Assembly (NCBI RefSeq): GCF_018324685.1
Contig: NZ_AP023354.1
Coordinates: 5,022,001-5,086,000, forward strand
Direction: 5' to 3'
DNA length: 64,000 nucleotides
Source of the DNA: Actinocatenispora sera
GTDB lineage: Bacteria > Actinomycetota > Actinomycetes > Mycobacteriales > Micromonosporaceae
Shown: positions 8,555-17,508 of the stretch, one piece after another
How positions within the stretch are numbered: position 1 is the first letter of the stretch
How the letters are laid out: every line of letters starts with the position of its first letter
Program-made: the position numbers and the translations under genes
The notes under the pieces: generated by a model
Told to the model about the DNA's origin: nothing
Seen by the model: only the letters and a program-made list of their open reading frames with translations
The model's database searches: none

Positions 8555-9601
8555 TCACTTGGCCTTGTCGACGAACTGGGTGGTGTAGGTCTTCGACAGG
8601 TCGACCGTGTCCTGCTTGCCCTTGACGTTCGGCGAGAACGAGCCGAGTACCTTCAGCGAGTTGCGCGCGGCGCTCGGGTCCATCCGGCCGTCGGAATTGA
8701 ACATGCCGATCGTGCTCTTGACCGACTGGACGTAGAGCTGCTTGCCGCCGTTGGCGTAGTCGGCCGGCATCTTCGCCGCGATCTGCTCGGCGGAGTGCGC
8801 GTGGATCCACTTCAGCGTCTTGACCATCGCGTTGGCGAGCTTCTGCACCGTCTGCGGATGCGCCTTGACGTACGCGCAGTCCATGTACAGCGAGCTGGAC
8901 GGGTAGAGCCCGCCGAGCGCCGCCCGGGTGCCCTGCTCGGTGCGCATGTCCAGCAGCACCTTGCCCTTGCCGGTACTGACCAGTTGCGCCACCGTGGGGT
9001 CGGTGGTCATGCCGGCGTCGATCCCGCCGTTCTCCATGGCCGCGATGAACGTCTGCCCGGCGCCGGCCTTGACCGTGGTGTAGTCCGCCGCGGTCAGCCC
9101 CTGCTTGCTCGCCAGGTACTGGGTGAGGAAGTCGGTGGACGAGCCGGGGCTGGTGACGCCCATCTTGCGGCCCCTGAAGTCCTTCGGCGAGCGGATCTGA
9201 CCGGCCTTGTCACTCGCCACCATCTCCACCTCGCCCGGCACGTCGGCCATCTGTACCACCGACTCGACGCACTTGTGCTTGGTCTGCAGGTCGATGGTGT
9301 GGTCGTAGAAGCCGACCACGCCCTGCACGTCGCCGGAGATCAGGACGTTCTCGGCCTGCGCGCCGGCCGGCTCGGTGAGCAGCTTGACGTCCAGGCCCTC
9401 CTGCTTGAAGTAGCCGAGCTGGTCGGTCAGCTTGGCCGGCAGGTAGATGACCTTGTCGATGCCGCCGACCATGATCGAGACGTGGTCGTCGGCGCCGGCG
9501 GCGCCGGCCTGGTCGCCGGTACGCGAGTCGCGGCAGCCGGCCGCCGCGGTGAGGGTGAGCGCCGCCGCCAGCACGGCGCAGACGATGGACCGTGTTCTCA
9601 T
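8555..9601 (-). CDS. ABC transporter substrate-binding lipoprotein, SsuA/NMT1-like
   Basis: A 348-residue exported lipoprotein of the NMT1/THI5/SsuA periplasmic-binding class that captures sulfonates, nitrate, taurine or pyrimidine (thiamine precursor) ligands. The signal peptide is hydrophobic (VCAVLAAALTLTAAAGC) with a lipobox ending at Cys23. The mature part has GGIDKVIYLPAKLTDQLGYF, typical of this class, where the ligand-bound lobe begins, then GVVGFYDH and GVTSPGSSTDF loops. It is the last gene of a three-gene operon (ATPase, permease, binding protein). The ligand cannot be decided from sequence alone. Confidence 0.85.
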   Translation of the reverse strand: MRTRSIVCAVLAAALTLTAAAGCRDSRTGDQAGAAGADDHVSIMVGGIDKVIYLPAKLTDQLGYFKQEGLDVKLLTEPAGAQAENVLISGDVQGVVGFYDHTIDLQTKHKCVESVVQMADVPGEVEMVASDKAGQIRSPKDFRGRKMGVTSPGSSTDFLTQYLASKQGLTAADYTTVKAGAGQTFIAAMENGGIDAGMTTDPTVAQLVSTGKGKVLLDMRTEQGTRAALGGLYPSSSLYMDCAYVKAHPQTVQKLANAMVKTLKWIHAHSAEQIAAKMPADYANGGKQLYVQSVKSTIGMFNSDGRMDPSAARNSLKVLGSFSPNVKGKQDTVDLSKTYTTQFVDKAK

Positions 9602-9638
9602 CGAAACTCCTTGCGGGGTAAGGGAACGAGTGTCGCCG

Positions 9639-10526
9639 TCAGGTCTGCAGCTCGGCGCTCGCGGTCGGGGGGCGCCAGCGCAGCAGCCGCTTCTCGGCGG
9701 TGGAGATCAGCCACTCGGCGACCAGCGCGAGCACGGTCACCACGATCATTCCGGCGTAGATGCCGGCCGAGTCGAACGTGCCCTGTGCGTTGTTGATGAG
9801 CAGCCCGAGGCCCTTGTCGGCGCCGGTGAACTCGCCGACCACCGCACCGATCAACGCGAAACCGAACGCCGAGTGCAGCGAGGCGAAGATCCACGAGGTG
9901 GCCGAGGGCACCACGATGGTGCGCAGTACCGCGATCCGGCTGGCACCGAGGATCCGGGCGTTGTCGACCAGGTTGCGGTCGACCTCGCGGGCGCCCTGGA
10001 AGGCGTTGAAGAACACCGCGAAGAACACCAGCACCATCGCGGTGGCGACCTTCGAGGACATGCCCAGGCCGAACCAGATGATGAACAGCGACGCCAGCAC
10101 GATGCGCGGCACCGCGTTCGCCGCCTTGATGAACGGGGCCGCCACCTCGGCGAGGAACCGGGCCCGGCCCAGCACGATGCCGAGCACGACGCCGGCCACC
10201 GCGCCGATCGCGAACCCGAACACCGCCTCCTGCAGGGTCACCGCGATCTGGGTCCAGATCGAGCCGAACGCGGTGCCGTGGCTGAACCAGCCGACCAGCC
10301 GGGACCAGATCGCCGTGGGCTTGGAGTAGTAGAACGGGTCGATCCAGTACGTCGCGGTCAGCTGCCAGCCGACCAGCCACACCACCACCGCGGCGAGCCG
10401 GACCGCCCAGACCGCGCCGCGCCGCCGGCGGCGGCGAGCCACCAGGTCCGGTACCCCGGCGTCGCGTTGCTCGGCGGCCATGACCACCGCCCCGTCGTCC
10501 ACTGTGGACAGATGCTCACCCGACAC
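9639..10526 (-). CDS. ABC transporter permease, SsuC/ThiX-like
   Basis: A 295-residue inner-membrane permease of the BPD_transp_1 class, with about six membrane helices after a basic cytoplasmic N-terminus (RRRRRRGAVW). The coupling motif for the ATPase is seen as EVDRNLVDNARILGASRIAVL (about residues 170-190), the usual EAA loop of the SsuC/TauC/ThiX group. Its start lies 11 bases inside the upstream ATPase gene, so the two are translationally coupled. The binding-protein gene starts 37 bases downstream. Confidence 0.88.
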   Translation of the reverse strand: MSGEHLSTVDDGAVVMAAEQRDAGVPDLVARRRRRRGAVWAVRLAAVVVWLVGWQLTATYWIDPFYYSKPTAIWSRLVGWFSHGTAFGSIWTQIAVTLQEAVFGFAIGAVAGVVLGIVLGRARFLAEVAAPFIKAANAVPRIVLASLFIIWFGLGMSSKVATAMVLVFFAVFFNAFQGAREVDRNLVDNARILGASRIAVLRTIVVPSATSWIFASLHSAFGFALIGAVVGEFTGADKGLGLLINNAQGTFDSAGIYAGMIVVTVLALVAEWLISTAEKRLLRWRPPTASAELQT

Positions 10527-11319
10527 GGCTGGCCTCCTCGCGGGCCCGGGCCACCTCGACCCGCAGGCTCTCCCACACCTCGCGGTAGATCTCCAGGAAC
10601 TCGGCGGTCAGCCGTACGTCCTCGACGTTGCGGGGGCGCGACAGCGGCACCGCGAACACGTCCTTGACCGTGGCCGGGCTCGCGGTCATCACCACCACCC
10701 GGTCGGCCAGCGCGATGGCCTCCTCCAGGTCGTGCGTGACGAACACGACGGCCGCGCCGGTACCGGCCCACAGCCGCAGCAGTTCGTCCTGCATCAGCGA
10801 CCGGGTCTGCACGTCCAGCGCGCTGAACGGCTCGTCCATCAGCATGATCTCGGGCTCGTTGACGAGCGTCTGGGCCAGCGCCACCCGCTTGCGCATGCCG
10901 CCGGACAGCTGGTGCGGGTAGTACTTCGCGAAGCCGGCGAGGCCGACCCGCTCCACCCACGTCGCCGCCGTCGCCCGGGCCGCCGACCTGCTCGCGCCCC
11001 GGTACCGGGGCCCGGCCGCCACGTTGTCCAGCACCGAGCGCCACGGCAGGATCGCGTCGTTCTGGAACATGTACCCGACGCCGCGCGGGATCGAGCGCAC
11101 CCGCTCGCCGCGCACGTACACCTCGCCCTCGCTGGCCGGCTCCAGCCCGGACACCAGCGACAGGGTGGTCGACTTGCCGCAGCCGGTCGGGCCGACCACG
11201 GCGACGAACTCCCCGGCGGACACCTGCATGGTCAACTCGCGCACGGCGGTGTGCGCCTGGCCGGTCCCGCTCGGGAACCGTTTGGTGGCACCCCGGAGTT
11301 CGATCACGGGGTCGTTCAT
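10516..11319 (-). CDS. ABC transporter ATPase, SsuB/ThiZ-like
   Basis: A 267-residue ATP-binding subunit. The Walker A is GPTGCGKST (near residue 44), the signature is LSGGMRKRVALAQ, Walker B is IMLMDEPFSALD, and the switch histidine is in FVTHDLEEAI. The LSGGMRKR signature is characteristic of the nitrate/sulfonate/taurine importer group. It is the first gene of the importer operon and diverges from the histidine kinase at 11455. The start has a GGGAGGGAAG ribosome site. Confidence 0.92.
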   Translation of the reverse strand: MNDPVIELRGATKRFPSGTGQAHTAVRELTMQVSAGEFVAVVGPTGCGKSTTLSLVSGLEPASEGEVYVRGERVRSIPRGVGYMFQNDAILPWRSVLDNVAAGPRYRGASRSAARATAATWVERVGLAGFAKYYPHQLSGGMRKRVALAQTLVNEPEIMLMDEPFSALDVQTRSLMQDELLRLWAGTGAAVVFVTHDLEEAIALADRVVVMTASPATVKDVFAVPLSRPRNVEDVRLTAEFLEIYREVWESLRVEVARAREEASRVG

Positions 11320-11454
11320 GGACTTCCCTCCCTGCCGGACCGGTCGCTCTCGTGACCTCGACGACGCCGCCGGCGAGACCGGTGGGCTCGCTCGCCGGGA
11401 CCGATCGCCGCGCGACTCTTGCCTCGGCGCGGAACGTTAGGTGAACTGGCTCAC

Positions 11455-13194
11455 GTGCGGAACCTTCTCGAAATTGTTCGTTCAAGCAGCGTTAATGCCG
11501 TTTCGCGCATTACGCGCGCGCGGCCGGTGCGCCGGCTGGCGCGCATCCGGTTCGCCCGGCAGATCCTGCTGTTCCAGATCTGCGTCGTCCTGCTCGTGGT
11601 CGGGGTCGGCTTCGCACTCGTCGGCTGGCTGATGGACCGCCAGCTCACCGACCAGTACGAGCGGCGCGCGCTCGCCGTGGCTCACGCGGTCGCCGCCGAC
11701 CCGGACATCGCCGACGCCGTCGCGGCCGGTGACGTGCCGGTCGTCAGTACCGATGCCGAACGGGTACGGCACGCCACACACGCACTGTTCGTCGTGGTCA
11801 CCGACACCCGCGGGATCCGGCTCGCGCACCCGAACCCGGCCGAGATCGGCCACCACGTGTCGACCGACCCGTCCGAGGCGCTCGCCGGGCACGACGTGGT
11901 CGACGTGCAGCGCGGCACGCTCGGCTGGTCGGCCCGCGGCAAGGTACCGGTCTTCGCGGCCGACCACCGGGTCGTGGGCGAGGTCAGCGTCGGGTTCGCG
12001 GCCGACGACGTGCGGGCCAACTGGTTGCGGGTGCTCGCCGACGCGGCGCTGTTCGCGGGCGGCGCGCTGCTGCTCGGCGTCGCCGGCTCGGCGCTGCTGT
12101 CCCGCCGGCTCAAGACCCAGACGCTCGGGCTGGAACCGCGCGAGCTGGCCGAACTGGTCCAGGAGCGCGAGGCGGTGCTGCACGGCGTCGGCGAGGGGGT
12201 GGTCGCCACCGACGCCGGCGGGCGGATCACCGTGTGCAACGACGAGGCGGCCCGCCTGCTCGGCAGCCGGCCCCCGGTCGGTGCCCGCGCCGCCGCGCTG
12301 GCCCTGCCGATCCGGGTCCGCGCCGCGCTGTCGCGCCGCACCGACCAGGAACGGATGATCGCCATCGCCGGCGACCGGGTGCTCGTCGCCACCAGCCGCC
12401 AGGTGCATCGCGACGGCCACGATCTGGGCACCGTGCTGACGCTGCGGGACCGGACCGACATCGAGACGCTGACCCGCGAGCTGGACACGGTGCGGTCGCT
12501 GTCCGGCGCGGTCCGGGCGCAGCGGCACGAGTTCGCGAACCGGCTGCACACCCTCGCCGGCCTGCTGCAGACCGGCCACCACGCCGAGGCGGTCGAGTAC
12601 CTGCACGCGCTGCAGGACGCGCCGACCGAGCTCGGGCCGGCGCCGGACGGGATCCGCGACCCGTACCTGCACGCGTTCCTGTCCGCGAAGGCCGCCGAGG
12701 CCGGCGAGGCCGACGTGCGGCTGGGGGTCGCCGACGTCAGCTGGGTACCCGGCCGGGTCACCGCGCCGGTCGCGGTCACCACGGTGGTCGGCAACCTCGT
12801 CGACAACGCCGTCCGGGCCGCCCGCCTGGGCACCCGGCAACCCGCGTACGTCGAGGTCACCCTGCTCGCCGACGGGGCCGCGCTGCACGTGTCGGTCGCC
12901 GACTCCGGCGACGGGGTACCGGCCGGGCTACGGGCGCAGATCTTCGCCGAGGGGTTCACCACCCGGATCAGCACCGGGCACGGGCTCGGGCTCGCGCTCG
13001 CCCGGCAGGCCGCCCGCAGCCTCGGCGGCGACGTCCGCCTCGCCGACGCCGGCGCCGCGGACGCCGGGGTGGGCGGCGAGGCCGGACACGGCGCGGTGTT
13101 CGTCGCGCAGCTGCCGGCGACCCTCGACAGCCCCGGCGCAGCTGGTGTACTGGTCGACGGCCGGCAGGCGGGACCGGAGGAGGCGGGGTGCTGA
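11455..13194 (+). CDS. CitA/DcuS-type sensor histidine kinase
   Basis: A 579-residue kinase with two membrane spans (about residues 35-55 and 195-215) flanking a PDC-like extracytoplasmic sensor domain (TDTRGIRLAHPNPAEIGHHV is the signature of the citrate/C4-dicarboxylate sensor group). A PAS domain follows (VGEGVVATDAGGRITVCND), then the H-box RAQRHEFANRLHTLAGLLQ typical of the CitA/DcuS (SpoOB-like) kinases, and an HATPase domain with GNLVDNAVRAA, DSGDGVP and GHGLGLALARQ. A TTG at 11419 is also in frame, but the GTG at 11455 has AGGTGA upstream. It overlaps the response regulator by 7 bases. It diverges from the importer operon, which it may control. Confidence 0.88.
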   Translation: MRNLLEIVRSSSVNAVSRITRARPVRRLARIRFARQILLFQICVVLLVVGVGFALVGWLMDRQLTDQYERRALAVAHAVAADPDIADAVAAGDVPVVSTDAERVRHATHALFVVVTDTRGIRLAHPNPAEIGHHVSTDPSEALAGHDVVDVQRGTLGWSARGKVPVFAADHRVVGEVSVGFAADDVRANWLRVLADAALFAGGALLLGVAGSALLSRRLKTQTLGLEPRELAELVQEREAVLHGVGEGVVATDAGGRITVCNDEAARLLGSRPPVGARAAALALPIRVRAALSRRTDQERMIAIAGDRVLVATSRQVHRDGHDLGTVLTLRDRTDIETLTRELDTVRSLSGAVRAQRHEFANRLHTLAGLLQTGHHAEAVEYLHALQDAPTELGPAPDGIRDPYLHAFLSAKAAEAGEADVRLGVADVSWVPGRVTAPVAVTTVVGNLVDNAVRAARLGTRQPAYVEVTLLADGAALHVSVADSGDGVPAGLRAQIFAEGFTTRISTGHGLGLALARQAARSLGGDVRLADAGAADAGVGGEAGHGAVFVAQLPATLDSPGAAGVLVDGRQAGPEEAGC

Positions 13195-13847
13195 AGGTAC
13201 TGGTGGTGGAGGACGACTTCCGGGTCGCGGAGGTGCACGTCGCCTTCACCGAGCAGCTCGACGGGTTCACCGTGGTCGGCACCGCCCGTACCGTTGCGGA
13301 GGGGCGCCGGCTGATCGCCGAGACCCGGCCCGACCTGCTGCTGCTCGACCGGTACCTGCCGGACGCCTCCGGGCTGACGCTGCTGCACGACGTGCCGGTC
13401 GACACGATCATGCTCACCGCGGCCGGCGATGCCGAGACGGTACGCGCCGCGTACGCCCTCGGTGCGCTCAACTACCTGGTCAAACCGTTCACCGCGGAGC
13501 AGTTGGCGGACCGGCTGCGCGGCTACGCCCGGTACCGGGCGACGCTGGCGGCGGCCGGCCCGCTGAGCCAGGCCGACATCGACCGGGCGGTCCGGCTGCT
13601 GCACGAGGGCGACCGGACGGCCGCACCGAAGGGCCACTCCCCCGTGACCGCCCGGCTGGTCGCCGACGCGCTGCAGGCGGCCACCGAACCGCGCTCGGCC
13701 GCCGCCGTCGCGGCCGAGCTCGGGATCGCCCGCGCCACCGCGCAGCGCTACCTCGCCTCGCTCGCCGAGTCCGGTCGCGCCACGATGACGCTGCGGTACG
13801 GCACCACCGGACGGCCGGAGCACCTGTACGTCTGGCTGCCCGGCTAA
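13188..13847 (+). CDS. CitB/DcuR-type response regulator
   Basis: A 219-residue regulator. The receiver domain (residues 1-120) has VVEDDFRVAEVHV with the acidic pair, the phosphorylated Asp in LLLLDRYLPD, Thr in IMLTAAGD and Lys in LVKPFT. The output domain (about 150-219) is a winged helix of the CitT/DcuR type: SAAAVAAELGIARATAQRYLASLAESG. The GTG start overlaps the kinase stop and is preceded by GGAGGAGG. With the kinase it forms a complete two-component system; the divergent SsuABC-like importer is the natural candidate target, though no operator was recognised. Confidence 0.88.
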   Translation: MLKVLVVEDDFRVAEVHVAFTEQLDGFTVVGTARTVAEGRRLIAETRPDLLLLDRYLPDASGLTLLHDVPVDTIMLTAAGDAETVRAAYALGALNYLVKPFTAEQLADRLRGYARYRATLAAAGPLSQADIDRAVRLLHEGDRTAAPKGHSPVTARLVADALQAATEPRSAAAVAAELGIARATAQRYLASLAESGRATMTLRYGTTGRPEHLYVWLPG

Positions 13848-13998
13848 ACGGCGGGTTCGAGCCGCGGTCACCGCCGCGCGCCGACCAGCTGCGGCGCCGG
13901 TGGGCACAACATGTCGTACCCCCCGCCTAGCCTCTCCCCCATCGGTGCCGCCGTCGGCGGCCGATCGATCCACCGGTGCGAGAGATCGGGGGCGGGCG

Positions 13999-14583
13999 AT
14001 GAGGCGATTCGTGGCGACAGTCGAGCAGCGTGACGACGGCTGGGTGGCAACGGTGCCGGACGGCGAGCAGGTGCTGGTGCACGATCCGCGGTCGATCACC
14101 TGGGAGCTGCGCGAGCAGCTCGGGGCCCGGCTGGGGTGGTCGAGATCCGGTGCACGGCACGACATCCGCGTCGACCTGGCGGATCCGTCGGGGCGAGCCG
14201 TGCACGGTTTCGTGCTGCTGTTCGTGCCGCTGGGGCCGGCTGGCGACTACCGTGCGGTGCGCTCGTCGCCGCCGAGCGGCTGCCGGTGGTTCGGCGCCGA
14301 GCTGCCCGGGCTGCGTTGCGTGCGGCCGGGCCCGACCCGGCTCGCCGCGATCGCCGACACGGTGGCGGAGCTGCGGGCGGGCTACGGGCTCGCCGCCGAG
14401 GCGAGCGATCTCGGCTTCGAGAAGCTCTGGGAGTGGTCGTCGGATCCCGAGCACGGCACCGACCTGGTCGCCCAGCTGCTGCTGATGGCCGCGCAGCGGG
14501 CCGGTCAGCTCGGCATCGGGCCGGGCGAGTTGACCGACTTCCTGCAGGCCGCGCACCCCGGGCCCGCCCCGGCGAACCGGTGA
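13999..14583 (+). CDS. Uncharacterised protein with HicB-like N-terminus
   Basis: A 194-residue protein with no membrane segment or signal. The first 45 residues (FVATVEQRDDGWVATVPDG, then a helix WELREQLGARLG) resemble the partial RNase H fold of HicB antitoxins, which take the form Y-x-A-x-V-x-x-D-D-G-W-x-A-x-V-P. The rest, including a WEWSSDPEHGTDLVAQLLL segment and an acidic helix, is not recognised. There is no adjacent HicA toxin, so a toxin-antitoxin role is not supported. The start was chosen at the ATG that precedes the first conserved strand. It could be a single-copy regulatory protein or a substrate-adaptor; no function is assigned. Confidence 0.55.
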   Translation: MRRFVATVEQRDDGWVATVPDGEQVLVHDPRSITWELREQLGARLGWSRSGARHDIRVDLADPSGRAVHGFVLLFVPLGPAGDYRAVRSSPPSGCRWFGAELPGLRCVRPGPTRLAAIADTVAELRAGYGLAAEASDLGFEKLWEWSSDPEHGTDLVAQLLLMAAQRAGQLGIGPGELTDFLQAAHPGPAPANR

Positions 14584-14681
14584 CGACGGCCGGCGCGGCG
14601 CGCGTCCGCATCGTCCGAAACCTCCTTGGCGCGGTGGTGCGGCCGGTGTCATGATCGCCGTCCGCGAAGAGAGGTGACGGC

Positions 14682-15683
14682 ATGCGCCGGACGGCAGACC
14701 TGACCGAGCTCACGCCGCTGGTGCGGGCCGCGACCGGTCGCCGACCGGTGGCGATCCGGCGGCTGGCCGGTGGCTCGAAGAAGGGCGTCTACCGGGTCCG
14801 GCTCGACAACGCCGGCGCGGTCGTGGTCTACCTGTGGCGACCCGACGAGGACTTCTGGCCGGCGACGGCACGCCGGAATTGTGGCCCGGCCGACCCGTTC
14901 GCGCACGCCAGCGGGTGCCGGCTGTTTCTGGACGCGCACCGCCGGCTGTCCGCGCTCGGCGTCGGGGTGCCGGAGATCCTGTTCCGCGACGAGCGGCGGC
15001 GGTGGGTCGACGCCGACGCGGTGGTCGTCGGCGATCTTCCCGGCCCGTCGCTGGAGACGCTGCTGCGGCAGGGTCCGCAACCGGCCACGATGGACGCTCT
15101 CGCGGCCGCGTTGGACCGAATGCGCTGCTGCCCGGCGCCGGCGATCGGCAAGGTGGGCCCGGTCGACTCCGGCGTTCGGATCGACGAGACGCGCTGCGAG
15201 CGCCTCGTCTACGAGCGCGCACTGGCCGACCTGGCCGACGCGGCGCGGCGCGAGCCGCGCCTCGCCGCCGCCGAGGACCGGCTGGCCGCAACGCTGCGCA
15301 CGCTGTACGAGAGGGTGGCGCCGCGGCCGCTGGTGGGGCTGGTGCACGGCGAGCTCGGCGGCGACCACGTACTGGTGCGGCCGGACGGCACGCCGGTGCT
15401 GATCGACATCGAGGGCGCGATGTACTTCGACCCGGAGTGGGAGCACGCGTTCGCCCGGATCCGGTTCGGCGCGCACCATCCCGATCTGGTGCGCGGGCCG
15501 CTCGACGAGGCCAGGCTTCGCTGCTACACCCTCGCCGAACACCTGTCGCTGGTGGCCGGGCCGCTGCGGTTGCTCGACGGCGACGTCCCGAACCGCGCCG
15601 CCTTCACCGCGATCGCCGAGTACAACCTGGGCGCCGCGCTGGCCTTCGATCCGGACCGGCCGATGTCGGTGACGCGCGGCTGA
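14682..15683 (+). CDS. Phosphotransferase (aminoglycoside phosphotransferase/choline kinase fold)
   Basis: A 333-residue kinase-like enzyme. The N-lobe carries IRRLAGGSKKGVYRVRLD and VVVYLWRPDED. The catalytic loop is LVHGELGGDHVLV and the metal-binding motif is LIDIEGAMYFDPEWE, in the HxDxxxxN...D pattern of APH-type enzymes; here the HxD Asp is Glu and the N is His (HGELGGDH), so the loop is atypical. The substrate could be a small alcohol, an amino sugar or a macrolide-like compound; resistance should not be assumed. The start has AGAGAGGTGA at 6-7 bases. It ends 3 bases before the convergent TetR gene. Confidence 0.75.
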   Translation: MRRTADLTELTPLVRAATGRRPVAIRRLAGGSKKGVYRVRLDNAGAVVVYLWRPDEDFWPATARRNCGPADPFAHASGCRLFLDAHRRLSALGVGVPEILFRDERRRWVDADAVVVGDLPGPSLETLLRQGPQPATMDALAAALDRMRCCPAPAIGKVGPVDSGVRIDETRCERLVYERALADLADAARREPRLAAAEDRLAATLRTLYERVAPRPLVGLVHGELGGDHVLVRPDGTPVLIDIEGAMYFDPEWEHAFARIRFGAHHPDLVRGPLDEARLRCYTLAEHLSLVAGPLRLLDGDVPNRAAFTAIAEYNLGAALAFDPDRPMSVTRG

Positions 15684-15686
15684 CGG

Positions 15687-16385
15687 TCAGCTCAGGCCGA
15701 TCTGGCCGGCCATGCTGCGGGCCTGGAAGTCGAACCACTCGGCCCGGCGGTCGATCAAGCTGTTGAGCTGGCCGAACAGTTCGAAGCTGATCGCGCCGTA
15801 GAGCTGGGACCAGGCGAGCAGGGTGCGCGCCAGGAGGTGCTCGTCCAGGTCGGTCTCGACCCGACGGGCCACGTCGGCGAGCTCGGACCGCAGCGGGGCC
15901 GGGAGCGGCGGCTCGGTGACCGGCGCCAGCCGACCGGCGTCGCGCGCCTCGCCGACGATGCCGACCAGCACGTACGGGGTGCGGCTGGCCGGCGCGGTGG
16001 TGTCCAGCGGCGCCCGGTAGCCGGGTACCGGACTGCCGAGCACCAGCGCGTACTCGCTGGGCGCGGCCAGCGCCCACCCGCGTAGCGCCCGCGCCACCGC
16101 GAGCCACCGGCCGGCGAAGTCGCTGCGTCGCCGGTACTGCGCGTCGGCGGTCTCGGCGGCCTCGCCGAGACCGTTGTACGCGTCGATGATCAGCGCGGTC
16201 AGCAGGTCGTCCCGGCTGCCGAAGTACCGGTACAGCGCGGACGAGGCCATACCCAGCTCGCGAGCGATCGCGCGCAGCGACAGGTTCGCGCCCTCGACCG
16301 CGAGCTGCGCCCGGGCCGCCTTCTTGATCTCCTCGGTCAACTCGGCCCGGACCCGGGCCCGAATCGACGTGCCACGCTCCACCAT
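15687..16385 (-). CDS. TetR-family repressor, divergent from a dehydrogenase
   Basis: A 232-residue regulator: the N-terminal helix-turn-helix is LSLRAIARELGMASSALYRYFGSRDDL, followed by an all-helical ligand domain with no recognised ligand. The ATG at 16385 is chosen over a GTG at 16403; a -10-like GATACT lies directly upstream, so the transcript may be leaderless. Between it and the divergent gene at 16498 lie two AGAGC-type palindromes, one upstream of a TTGACA -35 box and one just after the -10, which is a classical TetR operator layout. A third, near-identical site is present at the methyltransferase promoter. Confidence 0.88.
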   Translation of the reverse strand: MVERGTSIRARVRAELTEEIKKAARAQLAVEGANLSLRAIARELGMASSALYRYFGSRDDLLTALIIDAYNGLGEAAETADAQYRRRSDFAGRWLAVARALRGWALAAPSEYALVLGSPVPGYRAPLDTTAPASRTPYVLVGIVGEARDAGRLAPVTEPPLPAPLRSELADVARRVETDLDEHLLARTLLAWSQLYGAISFELFGQLNSLIDRRAEWFDFQARSMAGQIGLS

Positions 16386-16408
16386 GTTGCGAGTATCGCA
16401 CACAACCG

Positions 16409-16475
16409 AGAGCAGTGCTCTTGACAGCGAGCAGGAGTTGAGCGAATAGTGGTCTCAAACGAGAGCATCGCTCTC
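16409..16475. promoter_or_regulatory. TetR operators and promoter of the divergent pair
   Basis: AGAGCAGTGCTCT (16409-16421) and GAGAGCATCGCTCTC (16461-16475) are inverted repeats with a shared AGAGC...GCTCT core. The first abuts TTGACA (16421-16426); 18 bases later AATAGT (16445-16450) is a plausible -10; the second operator sits over the expected start region. Binding would block the dehydrogenase promoter and probably the regulator's own. Confidence 0.65.
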
Positions 16476-16497
16476 CCTTGTGAACGGAGGAAACATC

Positions 16498-17394
16498 ATG
16501 GCTCTGCACGTGATCGTCGGCGGCGGCCCCGTCGGTACCGCCACCGCCCGGGTCCTGCTCGAGCGCGGCGAACAGGTACGCGTCGTCACCCGCCGCGGGT
16601 CCGGCCCGGCCGAGGTCGAACGGGTCGCCGCCGACGCGACCGACGCCGACCGGCTCACCGAGCTGGCCACGGGTGCCGTCGCCCTCTACAACTGCGCGAA
16701 CCCGCAGTACCACCAGTGGCTGACCGACTGGCCACCGCTCGCCTCCGCGCTGCGGGTCGCCGCCGCGCGCACCGGCGCCGTGCTCGCCACCGCGAGCTGC
16801 CTGTACGGGTACGGACCGGTCGACGGGCCGATCACGCCGACCACCCCGCTCGCCGCCACCCACCCGAAGCTGCGGATCCGGGCGGACATGTGGCGCGACG
16901 CGCTGGCCGATCACGAGGCCGGTCGGATCCGCACCACCGAGGTCCGGGCCGGCGACTACATCGAGGCCAACTCGGTGTTCAGCGCCGTGCTCGGCGCACC
17001 GATCCGGGCCGGGAAACGGTGCTTTTCGGTGCTGCCGGTCGACGTGCCGCACACCTTCACCGCCATCACCGACATGGCCCGCACCCTGGTCACCGCGGCG
17101 ACCACGGAGGCCGCCTGGGGCCGCGCCTGGCTGGTGCCGAGCGCCGCGCCGCTGACCGTCCGCGAACTCGCCGACCGGTACGCGGCGGTCATCGGCGCGC
17201 CGCAGCCCCGCATCACCGCACTGCCCTACCCGGTGTTGTGGAGCACCGGGCTGGCCAACTCGTTCCTGCGCGAGATGCGTACCACCTATTACCAGTGGGC
17301 GCGGCCGTTCACCATGGACAGCAGCACCACCGAGGCCGCCCTCGCGCTCACCGCCACCCCGCTTTCCACCGTCCTCGCCTCGGTACCGGCCTGA
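16498..17394 (+). CDS. NAD-dependent epimerase/dehydratase-family protein, copy A
   Basis: A 298-residue extended-SDR-type protein. The Rossmann motif is modified at the N-terminus (HVIVGGGPVGTATARVLLERG, glycine-rich GGGPVG), followed by VVTRRG where the cofactor ribose-binding residues lie. A short NCANPQYHQW segment stands where the usual substrate loop begins. The YGYGPVDGPIT segment contains Tyr but the canonical YxxxK is not obvious, so it may be an atypical reductase or binding protein. GGAGGAAAC precedes the start. It is divergent from and likely repressed by the TetR regulator at 15687. A close paralogue (about half identical by eye) is at 45117. Confidence 0.78.
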   Translation: MALHVIVGGGPVGTATARVLLERGEQVRVVTRRGSGPAEVERVAADATDADRLTELATGAVALYNCANPQYHQWLTDWPPLASALRVAAARTGAVLATASCLYGYGPVDGPITPTTPLAATHPKLRIRADMWRDALADHEAGRIRTTEVRAGDYIEANSVFSAVLGAPIRAGKRCFSVLPVDVPHTFTAITDMARTLVTAATTEAAWGRAWLVPSAAPLTVRELADRYAAVIGAPQPRITALPYPVLWSTGLANSFLREMRTTYYQWARPFTMDSSTTEAALALTATPLSTVLASVPA

Positions 17395-17508
17395 TCGGCC
17401 CGGGCGGTGCCGCGCGAATCGGGTGGGGCTGGCCGCCGCGGTCGAAACCGGCGGTTGGTAGCGTCTGCGAGCACTCGCGCGTAGTCATCACCGTCGACGA
17501 GGAGAACC

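Noticed and set aside
13999-14583. HicAB toxin-antitoxin module
   Set aside because: No HicA-like small toxin gene next to it.
14682-15683. Antibiotic-resistance kinase
   Set aside because: Only the APH fold is visible, with an atypical catalytic loop; no evidence of resistance.
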